Below, piece after piece: positions 32,953 to 42,640 of a stretch of DNA of 64,000 nucleotides; position 1 is the stretch's first letter; each line of letters begins with the position of its first letter. This DNA is from Haliclystus octoradiatus. Lineage: Eukaryota; Cnidaria; Staurozoa; Stauromedusae; Haliclystidae. Position numbers and translations under genes: made by a program. The notes under the pieces were generated by a model that did not search any database, was not told the origin of the DNA, and was given only the letters and a program-made list of their open reading frames with translations. The DNA lies in contig OU744446.1 of the NCBI GenBank assembly GCA_916610825.1, forward strand, positions 9,512,309-9,576,308, read 5' to 3'.

Positions 32953-35900
32953 ATGAGCAAAAGTAAAGCAAAAGCAGAAATGTACTCGGTGAGTTCAGAC
33001 GACTTTCTTCGGGAAGCAAACGAATTTGATCATGCGATCGCACAAGCCGCTAGGAATGTTTCCAAAGTAAATTCAGCAACAAGAAAATACATGATTACCA
33101 GGTTAGAGCGTTTGTTTTCAAGTTTAACTAATGCGACGTACTCTTTAGCCCACGAATCTCCTACCGATATTTCTGTAGAAATAAGTGAGCAATACATTCA
33201 TAGGGAGGCACTATTTTATCAAACTATCGATTTATTACATTCAGTGACTCCTGAGTCACCAGGGTTAACAAGTTCTTTCGTAAATCAGGCTCGTCAATAT
33301 TCTGATTCCGACGAGATGCGAAATACATCTGCAGTTCCTAGAAATCCTAGCAATTTGCCTTCAGTAAGCAAACAAACACCGTCAAGTAGAAAAATTAAGC
33401 GACACCATGTCAACAAAGGCGGCGCTCCTTTCGATCAAACAAATGTGTTAACAACTAATAAAAGCGAGTCAATTTTAGCATCAATTGCAGATGCGTTATC
33501 TGCAATGCAAATCAAGCTTCCCACGTTTTCTGGTATAGCCATTCAATATCAAGATTTTATTTCTTCCTTTAAAGCACAGGTTGATAGTAGGCATACGTTA
33601 AGTTCTGCAACAAAATTCCATCATTTAGTATCACATTTATCACAAAATGCCTTGTCATCCGTAAACTCATTGCCTCGTGATGATGAAGGGTATGCAACAG
33701 CTTTATCAACATTAGACAAATTGTATGGAAACTCACACAAAATTGCTAGAGCACATTTAGATTTACTTTGTATTGATGAGCCAGTGTCGTATAAATTTCC
33801 GCTAGAAGTAGAACGGCTTTATCATCAATTATTAGCTGCTTCTTCCACCTTCGATAGATTGAAATATAATAATGATGTAAATTCTACATCCACGCTTTTG
33901 AAAATTATAGATCGTCTGCCTGAACATGCTCAGTATCGTTGGCGAAAACTGAACAATTCACAAAAAACTTTGGCCACTTTTCATGATTTGGTTTTATTCA
34001 TGGAAAAGGAGACAGATTTTGTCAATGATCCAGTATGGTCACGTTTAAGTCACAAAGCAACGGTACATCCTTCCAAAAATATTTCTTCAATAAATGTTAC
34101 CACCAATCAAAATTCTTCAAGTAGTAATAACCCTTTTTGTGTATTTTGTGATCAAAATCATAAATCTCGAAACTGCCCAAATACTGGTTTATCGCAAGAT
34201 GAAATAATCAAAACTTTAAAAGATAATCAGCTATGTTTTCGCTGCTTTTCCCCTGGTCATTTTAGCCAGCGATGTTTTTCACGAACAATATGTTCCATCT
34301 GCAATAGAAGGCATCATACGTTTTTACACAAAAATGCTCCAACCTTTGTTCAGACTGCACCTGCAGCAGTCACTAATACTATTCATACTTCGTTAGCAGA
34401 CAGTGCAAAAGTACTATTACCTGTTGTTGTTTTAGATGTAATCGGACCAAATGGATCCACTCAAGTAAATGCATTGCTTGACACAGGAAGTCAATTTACA
34501 TTAATACATGCATCTATATGCCAAAAATTAGGAATTGAAGGACATGTTGACACGTTGAATTTCAATACTGTGTCCAATACCAAAACTGTTCAACAGTGTG
34601 AACGGGTTACAGTCCCAGTAAAATCTTTGACCAAAAATTGTTTTCGATTGACCAATGTTGCATCCGTGAAAGGATTATTTTTACCTTATATTTCCAACAT
34701 TCCTCCTTCTATAAAATCCCTTCCCCATATCGCAGAGCATGTTTCTAATTTTGCTCAGGGACGCCTAGATATGCTGATTGGAGCCGATCACAGTGATCTC
34801 ATCCTTCCAACAGAAACCATAAATGGAAGCTCTACTAAGGAGCCAATTGTCATAAAAACGCCTTTAGGGTGTTCTCTTTTAGGAGGGGAAAGTAGTTGCA
34901 AAAATTTAAGTTCTTCTGGTGGAATTAATGTGATTGCCAATAATTTAGAAACTCCAACCCTACAATCCTTTTGGAACGCGGGTGATCTGTCAGAGGAATA
35001 TTTTGGTTTGGATAAGCCATACTCCCAAGATGATCTTTTTGCTATACAAAATTTGAAGAGCTCGTTAAAAGTTGTAGAAGGGCATTTTCAAGCCGATCTT
35101 TTATGGAAAAAAGATTTTACAGGGTTACAAAATAACGAAATAGTTGCCAAGAAACGTTTGTCTTCATTAGTTAGAAAATTTGAATTTGATCCTAAGTTCA
35201 AGGAAGATTACTGTAAGGTGATGCAAGGATATATCAATGATGGTTGTGCAGCTCTAGTTCAAGATCCGTCTTTAAGTTCTCGTTATACACATTATTTACC
35301 CCATTTTGCTGTTTTTCATCCACGTAAACCAGATAAGCTGAGAATAGTTTTTGACGCTGCATGTAAATTTCGACAACAATCATTAAATGACCATCTTTTG
35401 TCTGGTCCTGATTTGTTAAATTCACTTGTAGGATGTCTGTTGCGCTTCAGAGAAAATCGATTCTGTGTCCTCAGTGATATCAAAGGCATGTTTCATTGTA
35501 TAAAAGTAACGCCAGAACACACAGACGCCTTTCGTTTTCTTTGGTTTTTAGATAATGATTTTTCAAAACCTGCAGTATTTAAAATGCTTGTTCATGTTTT
35601 TGGGGCAATTAGTTCCCCAACTGTTGCAAATGAAGCTTTGCGCAGTATTGCCAACTTTGTTGAGGATCCAAACATTAAAGCAGCCATAAGGGACAACTTT
35701 TATGTCGATGATTTCCTTTACTCATCTGATGATTTACTAATAATGAATGAGGTTGTGTCTAAATTGTATGTTTTATTGCAAAATTTTGGTTTTGTTTTGA
35801 CCAAATGGATAACAAATGCACCATCTGTTTTAAAACATATTCCTGATGTTGATAAATCTGCCACCCAGGTCAAATTAGATTTAGGGGAAGATGCTTCTCA

Positions 35901-38382
35901 AAGAACTTTAGGTGTTGTCTGGGACATTAAACAAGATATCCTTCAATTTGAATTACCATCAAAGCTAGAAGTTACTGACACGAAACGAGGAATCCTTTCC
36001 TTAATTAGTTCTATGTTTTCCCCTGATGGATTTCTTTCACCAATATACTTAGTTCCCAAATTAATTATGCGTTCCCTGTGGGCATTGAAGATCGACTGGG
36101 ACGAACCACTACCACCTGACCAAGCGTCAGAGTGGAAAGAATGGTTGGATGGCTTAGCATCCTTATCTAAAGTGTCTTACCCAAGATGTTTGAAAGGCCC
36201 TGATGTATTATCTTCACATAGCTCTGTTAGTATTCACACCTTCTGTGACGCAAGTCAAGACGGGATAGGTGTTGTTAGTTATGTAAGAGTTGATCGTAAA
36301 TTAGAAAGGGGGGAGGGAAAAATTAATGTTGATTCTGGAGTATTTTGCAGGTTTCTTTTTGCTCGCTCACGCTGTGCTCCGATCAAGTCAGTAACCATCC
36401 CACGTCTGGAACTACATGCAGCTACATTAGCGGTAAGGACAATCAATCAAATCAAACCTGAATTGCGCATGAAAGTAGATAAGTTTCATTTCTGGAGTGA
36501 CTCCATGACAACTCTTGCCTACATTAGAAATTCTAGCAGGCGCTTTCCTGTTTATGTAGCAAATAGAATAAGTGAAATTTCATCTAGCACTTTCCCTGAT
36601 CAATGGCACCACTGTCCTGGAAAATTGAATCCAGCTGACATTGCTTCAAGGGGAATCATGCCCTTGGCATTTAAGGAGTCTATGTGGACTGAAGGTCCTG
36701 ATTTTTTGAAATTGGATGAATCTTTATGGCCTTCTTTACCAAGTAAAACTATTGATAAGGCTGAAATTGAGCAATTGTCAAATGCTGTTACAAATATTGT
36801 TTCCATTGATTCTGATAACCCTATTGCGTCTTTGATTTGCAAAACACGCTCGTTTTTCAAATTAATATGCATTTTTGCAAGAGTTTTGATGTTCATCTCC
36901 AATTGCAAAAATTCTGTGAAAACAAACAATTTGTCAAATAATAGTTACAATTTAAGAAATCGAAATGTTAAAAATGTTGTTGTTTCAAATGTTAAAAATG
37001 TTGTTGTTTCAAATGTTGATGTTTTAACTGATAACTTATTGTTAGAAAGTAAGAGTGTTGTTGTGAAATGTGAACAGTTAAAGGCCTATCCGAAAGAAAT
37101 CAGTGCACTTAAAAATAAATCAAAAATACCGGTAAATAGTAAAATTCTTTTATTAAATCCTTTTCTTGACGACCGAGGAATTATTCGTGTTGGAGGAAGA
37201 TTGGAAAATTCGAATCTTCCTTATGATGTTAAACATCCTATTCTTATTCCGAAACAATCTTTTTTGGTAAATTCAATTGTTGAGGATGCACATTTATCTT
37301 TGAAGCATACCGGTGTTATGTGTATTGTGAATTTTATCAGGCAACATTTCTGGATACCTTCACTAACTTCTAAAGTAAAACAAAGAGCTCATGCATGTAT
37401 CCCTTGCCAGAAACTACATGGACGTCGAATGGAACAATTCATGGCACCTTTACCTCATGACAGACTAATACAGACATTCCCCTTTGACGTAACGGGGGTA
37501 GACTACTTTGGGCCCTTTTATGTAAAAGTTTTAAGATCTACTGTTAAGTATTGGGGGTGTATTTTTACCTGCATGTCAATTCGAGCTGTCCATTTAGAAA
37601 CCTCCTCCTCCCTAGACACAGATAGATTTATTTGTGTACTGAGAAGATTTTTAGCTAGGAGAGGAAAACCTAGTAAGATTATATCTGATAATGGGACCAA
37701 TTTTGTAGGGGCTGAGACCGAACTTAAGGTGGCGATCTCCAATTGGGATCAAAACCGTGTTTCGCAGTTTCTTCTATCTTCAGGAATCACATGGAAATTC
37801 AATCCTGCCGGTGCTCCTCATCATGGTGGTGCGTGGGAAAGATTGATTCGATCTGTCAAACATTGCCTGAAAACTGTCCTTGGTAACCGATCATATGACC
37901 TGGAGACGCTTCAAACATTGCTCACAGAAGTAGAAGCTGTTCTAAATTGCCGCCCTTTGACTGTTCTATCAAATGATCCTTTGGACCTGGACCCTTTGAC
38001 GCCAAATCATCTGCTGTTGTTACGGAATGGTGTGTCTCAACCCCCTGGTACGTTTGACGATTCAGATATGATTCTAAGAAAACGCTGGAGAAAATCGCAA
38101 GCCCTCGCTGACTCGTTCTGGACAAAATGGAGTCAAGAATATGTCACCCTTCTCCAAGCAAGACAGAAATGGAAAACCTCCAAACCAAATATCCAAGTTG
38201 GAGACTTGGTTCTAGTCATGGATGATAATTTGGTTCGTTCCCAATACCCAATGGGAGTTGTGATAGATGCGCCTGATGGGAAAGATGGTTTGGTACGCCA
38301 AGTTAAAATCAAAACTGCAACTGGTCAGCTAGTGCGTCCGCTGACGAAGATATGTCTCTTGGAGGGACAACCCTGTAAATAA
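32953..38382 (+). CDS. BEL/Pao gag-pol polyprotein
   Basis: A single frame of about 1809 codons from the first ATG. Regions in order (residues approximate): Gag with the family's conserved LPTFSG and YGNSHKIARAHL motifs (~180-350), three zinc-knuckle-like Cys/His clusters (~390-465), protease with LLDTGSQF (~507), reverse transcriptase with YVDDF (~916), RNase H with FCDASQDG (~1096), and integrase with an N-terminal His/Cys region, VDYFGPF and SDNGTNF (~1420-1700). The domain order and the Pao-type RNase H and integrase regions assign it to BEL/Pao. It belongs to an inserted element and is not a host gene. Confidence 0.95.
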   Translation: MSKSKAKAEMYSVSSDDFLREANEFDHAIAQAARNVSKVNSATRKYMITRLERLFSSLTNATYSLAHESPTDISVEISEQYIHREALFYQTIDLLHSVTPESPGLTSSFVNQARQYSDSDEMRNTSAVPRNPSNLPSVSKQTPSSRKIKRHHVNKGGAPFDQTNVLTTNKSESILASIADALSAMQIKLPTFSGIAIQYQDFISSFKAQVDSRHTLSSATKFHHLVSHLSQNALSSVNSLPRDDEGYATALSTLDKLYGNSHKIARAHLDLLCIDEPVSYKFPLEVERLYHQLLAASSTFDRLKYNNDVNSTSTLLKIIDRLPEHAQYRWRKLNNSQKTLATFHDLVLFMEKETDFVNDPVWSRLSHKATVHPSKNISSINVTTNQNSSSSNNPFCVFCDQNHKSRNCPNTGLSQDEIIKTLKDNQLCFRCFSPGHFSQRCFSRTICSICNRRHHTFLHKNAPTFVQTAPAAVTNTIHTSLADSAKVLLPVVVLDVIGPNGSTQVNALLDTGSQFTLIHASICQKLGIEGHVDTLNFNTVSNTKTVQQCERVTVPVKSLTKNCFRLTNVASVKGLFLPYISNIPPSIKSLPHIAEHVSNFAQGRLDMLIGADHSDLILPTETINGSSTKEPIVIKTPLGCSLLGGESSCKNLSSSGGINVIANNLETPTLQSFWNAGDLSEEYFGLDKPYSQDDLFAIQNLKSSLKVVEGHFQADLLWKKDFTGLQNNEIVAKKRLSSLVRKFEFDPKFKEDYCKVMQGYINDGCAALVQDPSLSSRYTHYLPHFAVFHPRKPDKLRIVFDAACKFRQQSLNDHLLSGPDLLNSLVGCLLRFRENRFCVLSDIKGMFHCIKVTPEHTDAFRFLWFLDNDFSKPAVFKMLVHVFGAISSPTVANEALRSIANFVEDPNIKAAIRDNFYVDDFLYSSDDLLIMNEVVSKLYVLLQNFGFVLTKWITNAPSVLKHIPDVDKSATQVKLDLGEDASQRTLGVVWDIKQDILQFELPSKLEVTDTKRGILSLISSMFSPDGFLSPIYLVPKLIMRSLWALKIDWDEPLPPDQASEWKEWLDGLASLSKVSYPRCLKGPDVLSSHSSVSIHTFCDASQDGIGVVSYVRVDRKLERGEGKINVDSGVFCRFLFARSRCAPIKSVTIPRLELHAATLAVRTINQIKPELRMKVDKFHFWSDSMTTLAYIRNSSRRFPVYVANRISEISSSTFPDQWHHCPGKLNPADIASRGIMPLAFKESMWTEGPDFLKLDESLWPSLPSKTIDKAEIEQLSNAVTNIVSIDSDNPIASLICKTRSFFKLICIFARVLMFISNCKNSVKTNNLSNNSYNLRNRNVKNVVVSNVKNVVVSNVDVLTDNLLLESKSVVVKCEQLKAYPKEISALKNKSKIPVNSKILLLNPFLDDRGIIRVGGRLENSNLPYDVKHPILIPKQSFLVNSIVEDAHLSLKHTGVMCIVNFIRQHFWIPSLTSKVKQRAHACIPCQKLHGRRMEQFMAPLPHDRLIQTFPFDVTGVDYFGPFYVKVLRSTVKYWGCIFTCMSIRAVHLETSSSLDTDRFICVLRRFLARRGKPSKIISDNGTNFVGAETELKVAISNWDQNRVSQFLLSSGITWKFNPAGAPHHGGAWERLIRSVKHCLKTVLGNRSYDLETLQTLLTEVEAVLNCRPLTVLSNDPLDLDPLTPNHLLLLRNGVSQPPGTFDDSDMILRKRWRKSQALADSFWTKWSQEYVTLLQARQKWKTSKPNIQVGDLVLVMDDNLVRSQYPMGVVIDAPDGKDGLVRQVKIKTATGQLVRPLTKICLLEGQPCK

Positions 38383-38551
38383 AGACAGTAGCTTGTCGCA
38401 ATATGTAACCCTGTTGGTTAAATTAATAATTAATTTCTAAGAAATAATTTTTTATAGTACGCTACATTGATAAAATAATTGTTACTTTTCAGTTTGTAAA
38501 TTAGTTTAAATACGTTTAATATGAAAGACCAAGATATTTCATGGTGGGGAG

Positions 38552-39011
38552 TGTAGAAACTAATTTACCATATTTGTTGTCATGGTAACTTGTTAATTCA
38601 CATTGTCTTTGTCATCACCATAGTAACATTAATATTGTCATACAGTCATACAGCACATGTCAAACTGTTTCACATTCACTGTCATAGTTCCTGTCATGTT
38701 GTCAATTCACTAATGGTTATTTGTCTGTTGCCCTAATTTAGTGTTATATTGAGTGTTTGTATTGTGATTGGTCAACTTGTAATCATTGCTGTGTTTTAAC
38801 TAATCTTGTGCTACACTTCCCATCCACTGTTCGTCTTGGGGCCACATAGTACGGTCGTAATAGATTGTTATTAAAATTATACGCTGTAGTTTTCTCTTGG
38901 CCTACTTCTTGTCTTGTTGTTCTTGCGGTCTCAAGCGGACAGTCAAATACAGTTACAGTCCTCTGAAGTCAACGTTAGGCTTTGGAAAGCAAAGCAATTA
39001 TCTCATTAACA
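38552..39011 (+). repeat. BEL/Pao 3' LTR
   Basis: Same sequence as the 5' LTR apart from two differences. Preceded by the purine-rich GGTGGGGAG, the likely polypurine tract. Confidence 0.95.
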
Positions 39012-39016
39012 TAGTT
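39012..39016. repeat. Target-site duplication TAGTT (right)
   Basis: Five bases directly after the 3' LTR, matching 31749-31753. Confidence 0.9.
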
Positions 39017-39462
39017 CGATAATTTTTAATGTTGATTTGAACGGCTTTGCTTTTGTAGGGACCTGGGTTTGGATGTATATCACCGCAATTTGTAAGAGAG
39101 AGTATAATTATTAGAAGGAGGTAGAAGAATAATACTAGAAGTCTGCATTTATGTGATGACGAGGTTTGTAATATGCGTAACTGTTCAATGCAGTTAGGGA
39201 GTAATAATACGATGTAGGTGTAGTAATATTGCATAAATAGCATGAGTAATGATTTCGAAGGTAGTCCACATAAATGAAAATTTGTTTCTTGGAATGATCT
39301 CTTGCATTTGGTTAATACAAATACACTATTTGAGTCAAATTTTCCTGTTGCTATCCTATGTTGTTGTGCTGTATTAGGCATGATGAAATCGTAAGCTTTT
39401 GAGGTACTTGAGTTGCGGTTCAAGGAAAGCTGTGTGGTTTGTACCAAAATCAGTGTTGTCAA
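39017..39462 (-). CDS. LINE B ORF2, 5' part with hydrophobic run and 2A-like motif
   Basis: N-terminal part of ORF2, cut by the BEL/Pao insertion after KNYRT. It has a strongly hydrophobic run (~residues 106-124) followed by CGDIHPNPGP (39058-39087). NPGP preceded by D-I resembles 2A ribosome-skipping peptides (consensus D-V/I-E-x-N-P-G-P), but the usual Glu is His here, so activity is doubtful. Such N-terminal motifs are known in ORF2 of several invertebrate LINEs. The start codon is uncertain; the frame overlaps ORF1 by about 90 bp in another phase. Confidence 0.8.
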
Positions 39463-40333
39463 TTAGGCGTTCGATGTGCACGAGGGTGACAGGGCAGCAG
39501 CCATCAAGTGTGTGATGTGATGTAGCTTGGTCAGAATGAGATTTAGATTTGATACAAGAGGCGCATGTTCTCATTTTTGTGCAGTTGTTGCCATCAGCAG
39601 AATTTGCATGTTGTTCGCCACAATGAAAGCATGTGCGTGGTTCCTCGGAAAGGTTGCAGTGCAATTTGGTGTGACCATGGGAACCACAATGGAGACATCT
39701 ACTTGGTCGAATGTCTGTGTAGGCTGTTAGGACAAGCACAGAATCGATAGTAATCAACATGTTGTTTTCGACGAGATTTGCAAAAGAGCTGGGGATTAAG
39801 CGCACCGAAGCTCTCTTGTCTGCATTTTCATTCTTCGAGGGAAATATAAATAGATACAAAATGTCTTGATCATTTTGAAATATCAAGGGGTTGTCCTTAA
39901 GAAGTGACTCCTTAAAACTGTCTTCATTCATCCAGCATGGAATATTTGGTATGCTTATTACAGGGTCACGAATTTTAATTTCTTTGAAATCCATTTTTGA
40001 TTTCTTTAGAGATTTTTTTACAACTTCAATCGCCTCAATTGGGACATCAATTGTAGTGATTTTGCCAGTTGATACTACTCTAGTACCACCATAAGCCTCT
40101 TTGTTTTTCTTGAGATTTTGAACAATTTTATCAGTGGGCTCTCTAAGAACAAGTTTTGTGCAGTTTCCTTTTATTGCTGTAGTTTTCCTGTGTCTAGCTT
40201 GAATTAAGTTCATATTTTGCTGTTCATTAGATGACGTCACTACGTCTGCCCACGTGTCTGGTTTCCGTGGCAACGCTTGCTTCTCAAGGAGTTGTGCAAT
40301 CATGGCGGAAAGATTTTTAATTTCATCTCTCAT
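39374..40333 (-). CDS. LINE B ORF1: coiled coil, RRM-like and CCHC zinc-knuckle protein
   Basis: Nucleic-acid-binding protein of the LINE particle. From the first ATG at 40333 it has a short coiled-coil-like start (MRDEIKNLSAMIAQLL), a central region compatible with an RRM-like fold, and C-terminal knuckles CLHCGSHGHTKLHC, CFHCGEQHANSADGNNC and CASCIKSKSHSDQATSHH. The frame is open upstream of 40333 without an ATG that I can find, so a non-ATG or unseen start is possible. It overlaps the ORF2 start. Confidence 0.85.
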   Translation of the reverse strand: MRDEIKNLSAMIAQLLEKQALPRKPDTWADVVTSSNEQQNMNLIQARHRKTTAIKGNCTKLVLREPTDKIVQNLKKNKEAYGGTRVVSTGKITTIDVPIEAIEVVKKSLKKSKMDFKEIKIRDPVISIPNIPCWMNEDSFKESLLKDNPLIFQNDQDILYLFIFPSKNENADKRASVRLIPSSFANLVENNMLITIDSVLVLTAYTDIRPSRCLHCGSHGHTKLHCNLSEEPRTCFHCGEQHANSADGNNCTKMRTCASCIKSKSHSDQATSHHTLDGCCPVTLVHIERLIDNTDFGTNHTAFLEPQLKYLKSLRFHHA

Positions 40334-40653
40334 GTTCTCAACTGTAGATCTCAGCAATTTGCACTCGCAAGAGTTTCTATCACAAGAATCATCTACTTCA
40401 GTGGGGTTTTCTTTCCTTTCCCCATAATGCTATTGTTAAATGAGCTATTTTTCAGGAAAAATACGACTCAAGAAACAAGTAAAGCGGACCAAAATTTTAA
40501 ATGATAAAATGATAATAAATGCACCAATTAAACAGTTATAAGACACTTACGTGAGATCTGTAAACTGTTACAACCATAAAACAACTCCAAAAATTCATTA
40601 CTATCAGACAATAAGAAGTTCAAGTTGTTTTAATAATGTTCTAAAGATGAAAA

Positions 40654-42395
40654 TTAAATAATAATAATAATATAATGATAGCAGCGAGCTATGTGAGAAC
40701 ATGTCTTGCAGCCATCTTGAAAAGGATTGTCTGTGTTGTTTCTTGGGTAGTACAATTTGGTATCATCTGCAAAGCATTTTAAACCAGTTAATCCTTCGAT
40801 GACGTCTACAATATCATTGATGAATAATAAAAAAGTAACGGGCCAAGAACGGATCCTTGTGGAACTCCGCATCGTACGCTCAAAAACGGTGTCGAATGCT
40901 TTATCAAATTCAATATAGACACAATCTACTTGCATACTGTTGTTGACATAATTAGTCCCACTCATTTGGAGTATTTAACAGTTGAGTACAGGTGGAATGC
41001 TTTGCTAAAAAACCATACTGCGATGCTGTAATTAAATTGTTAACATGAAGATAGCGTAGCATGGAATCAAGTACAATTCTTTCCATAACTTTACATGCAA
41101 TAAATGTCAGAGACACAGGCCGGTAGTTTGTAGAAGAAGATTGTAATCCTTTTTAAATATAGGACATATATGCCTTTTCCAGGTTAACGGAATTTCACCG
41201 CTAAGCATGGAAATTTCGAACAAAATAGAAAATGGAATTGCAATGTTAGTCATTATAGATTTTAATAACAATGCTGGAAAGCCATCAGGCCTTCTTGATG
41301 TTTTGTTTGGTAGACGATTTAATGCAGAAACGACTTTATCAAAGGTAAATTCTATAATGCTGAGTGATACTCCAGGTGAAACACGATCATCAAAATCAGG
41401 TACATGACTATCATCTTTAGGAAAAACAGAAGAAAAGAAATTGTTCAGAATTATGCATTTCTGTTTATTATCCACTACCATAGAACCATCTGGTTGAATT
41501 AAGGGTGGTATTTTGATTTTTAACTTTGACTTGGATTTAACATAAGAATAAAAACTGGAAATATTTCCACTATGTATAACCTTTGATTCTGATGTAATTA
41601 AATAATCTTCAACTGCTTCGTCGTACTCTTTACTTGCTTTTTTATACTTTTCTCTATTCGATTTGTAGAATCTACGTTTCTTAGCTAAAATTCGACGGAT
41701 ATGCTTTGGGTAAATAGGTTTACGTTAAATTAGTATTATTAAATTATCGAAGATTAGAAATAAAGAATACGCTAGTAAGTAAAGCTCTTGTTCAAGAATG
41801 GTTCAAAAATATTTTACGACAAACGCATTCTAGACGAGGCAAAGCCATGTTTGGAAACGAGTGTTTGAATTTTACGTTCACTATTCAAAGTGTGCGCGCG
41901 CAAGGTTTCCCGGTCTGTTTTGACCCTTTAAAACCTCCTTTGTTAAAATGGCGTCATTCTCCGTAGAAACTCCTGTTAAGTGTTAATCCATAAATAATCA
42001 CCTCTTGCTGTTTCATCTCAAAATCCAATGCTTCCTTTATTGCACACTCTATCAATGTATTATCAACTGGGGCTTGTTGGCTTATTTCTAACTGGATTTT
42101 CTCCTCATGTTGCTTCGTAAGTGATTCTAGCGCAGCCGTTACTTTGTCCATTTTGTTTTTCAAGGCAGATGTTCGACTGATTAGTTCCTCCATACCCGTT
42201 ACACAACTAGGGCAATATATTGGATACTTTTTCAATACGTACAGTTCTACTTTTGTTGACAATTCGTACAGAGAAGAGCAAACAGCGTGGAAATATTTCT
42301 TGCCATGAGTACAAGTTAAAGCATTGATTGTTTTTGACGTAATTTCTTTCTTATTACATACGCTGCATTGAGATTTCCTCCGGTCATATTTAAAG
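40654..42395 (-). mobile_element. LINE C: decayed CR1-like LINE remnant lacking its endonuclease
   Basis: Minus-strand pieces in LINE order: an ORF1-like part (41954-42395) and RT parts (40654-41725). RT motifs: SLSIIEFTFDKVVSALNRL, FPALLLKS, GEIPLTWKRHICPIFKK, VYIEFDKAFDTV and LKCFADDTKLYY. The endonuclease segment expected between ORF1 and RT is absent, and the RT is broken by several frameshifts and gaps. The 3' end runs into an ATT repeat near 40660. Confidence 0.75.
41954..42395 (-). pseudogene. LINE C ORF1 remnant: PHD-like zinc finger and coiled coil
   Basis: Reads QCSVCNKKEITSK, CTHGKKYFHAVC and YCPSCV, a C-x2-C...C-x-H...H-x2-C...C-x2-C pattern like a PHD finger. A coiled coil follows (ALKNKMDKVTAALESLTKQH) and then ALDFEMKQQEVIIYG. 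PHD plus coiled coil is known from ORF1 of CR1-group LINEs. It stops at 41954 without reaching an endonuclease. Confidence 0.65.
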
Positions 42396-42439
42396 TTAAA
42401 ACAGTAAAAAACAATAGAAGTAATATAAAACAGCTAATA

Positions 42440-42640
42440 TACAGTATTTTAACAACTCTGAAATCAATTAATTATGTTTTTGTATTATTTTTTTCTGTTT
42501 TTAAAGTTGAAAGCCATGTTTGAACGCTGAAAATATTATAATTATTATTTATCACAAATCATACGCCCAATTCCATTTAATTTTGTTGATTAAAAGCCTG
42601 CCTGCTCATAACCAAATGATTAATATTTTTATATTAAATA
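42440..42640 (+). repeat. Repeat R1, partial copy
   Basis: Matches the reverse complement of about 44695-45060: AAGTTGAAAGCCAT.TTTGAACGCTG, TATTTAT.ACAAATCATA and AGCCTGCC.GCTCATAACCA. It lies immediately upstream (5') of the LINE C ORF1 remnant. Confidence 0.55.

Larger units (their letters stand above)
31754..39011 (+). mobile_element. BEL/Pao LTR retrotransposon, looks whole, recent
   Basis: A 7.26 kb element bounded by two LTRs of about 460 bp and the 5-bp target duplication TAGTT. It carries one long gag-pol frame with Gag, zinc knuckles, protease, RT, RNase H and integrase in BEL/Pao order; no envelope frame is seen. The LTRs differ at only two places, which points to a young insertion. 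It lies inside LINE B, on the opposite strand. Confidence 0.95.
28811..40514 (-). mobile_element. LINE B: apparently full-length APE-type non-LTR retrotransposon, split by a BEL/Pao element
   Basis: Minus-strand LINE of about 4.44 kb once the 7.26 kb BEL/Pao insertion and its 5-bp duplication are subtracted. It has ORF1 (zinc knuckles), ORF2 (apurinic endonuclease and reverse transcriptase, no RNase H seen) and a 19-A tail (T run at 28811-28829 on the plus strand). ATAAATGC at 28803-28810 and 40515-40522 is a candidate 8-bp target duplication. Lengths on both sides of the insertion are in phase (3273 nt, 1091 codons for ORF2), so the LINE was open when it was hit. Best placed in the Jockey/CR1-like group, family not resolved. 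Confidence 0.85.
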
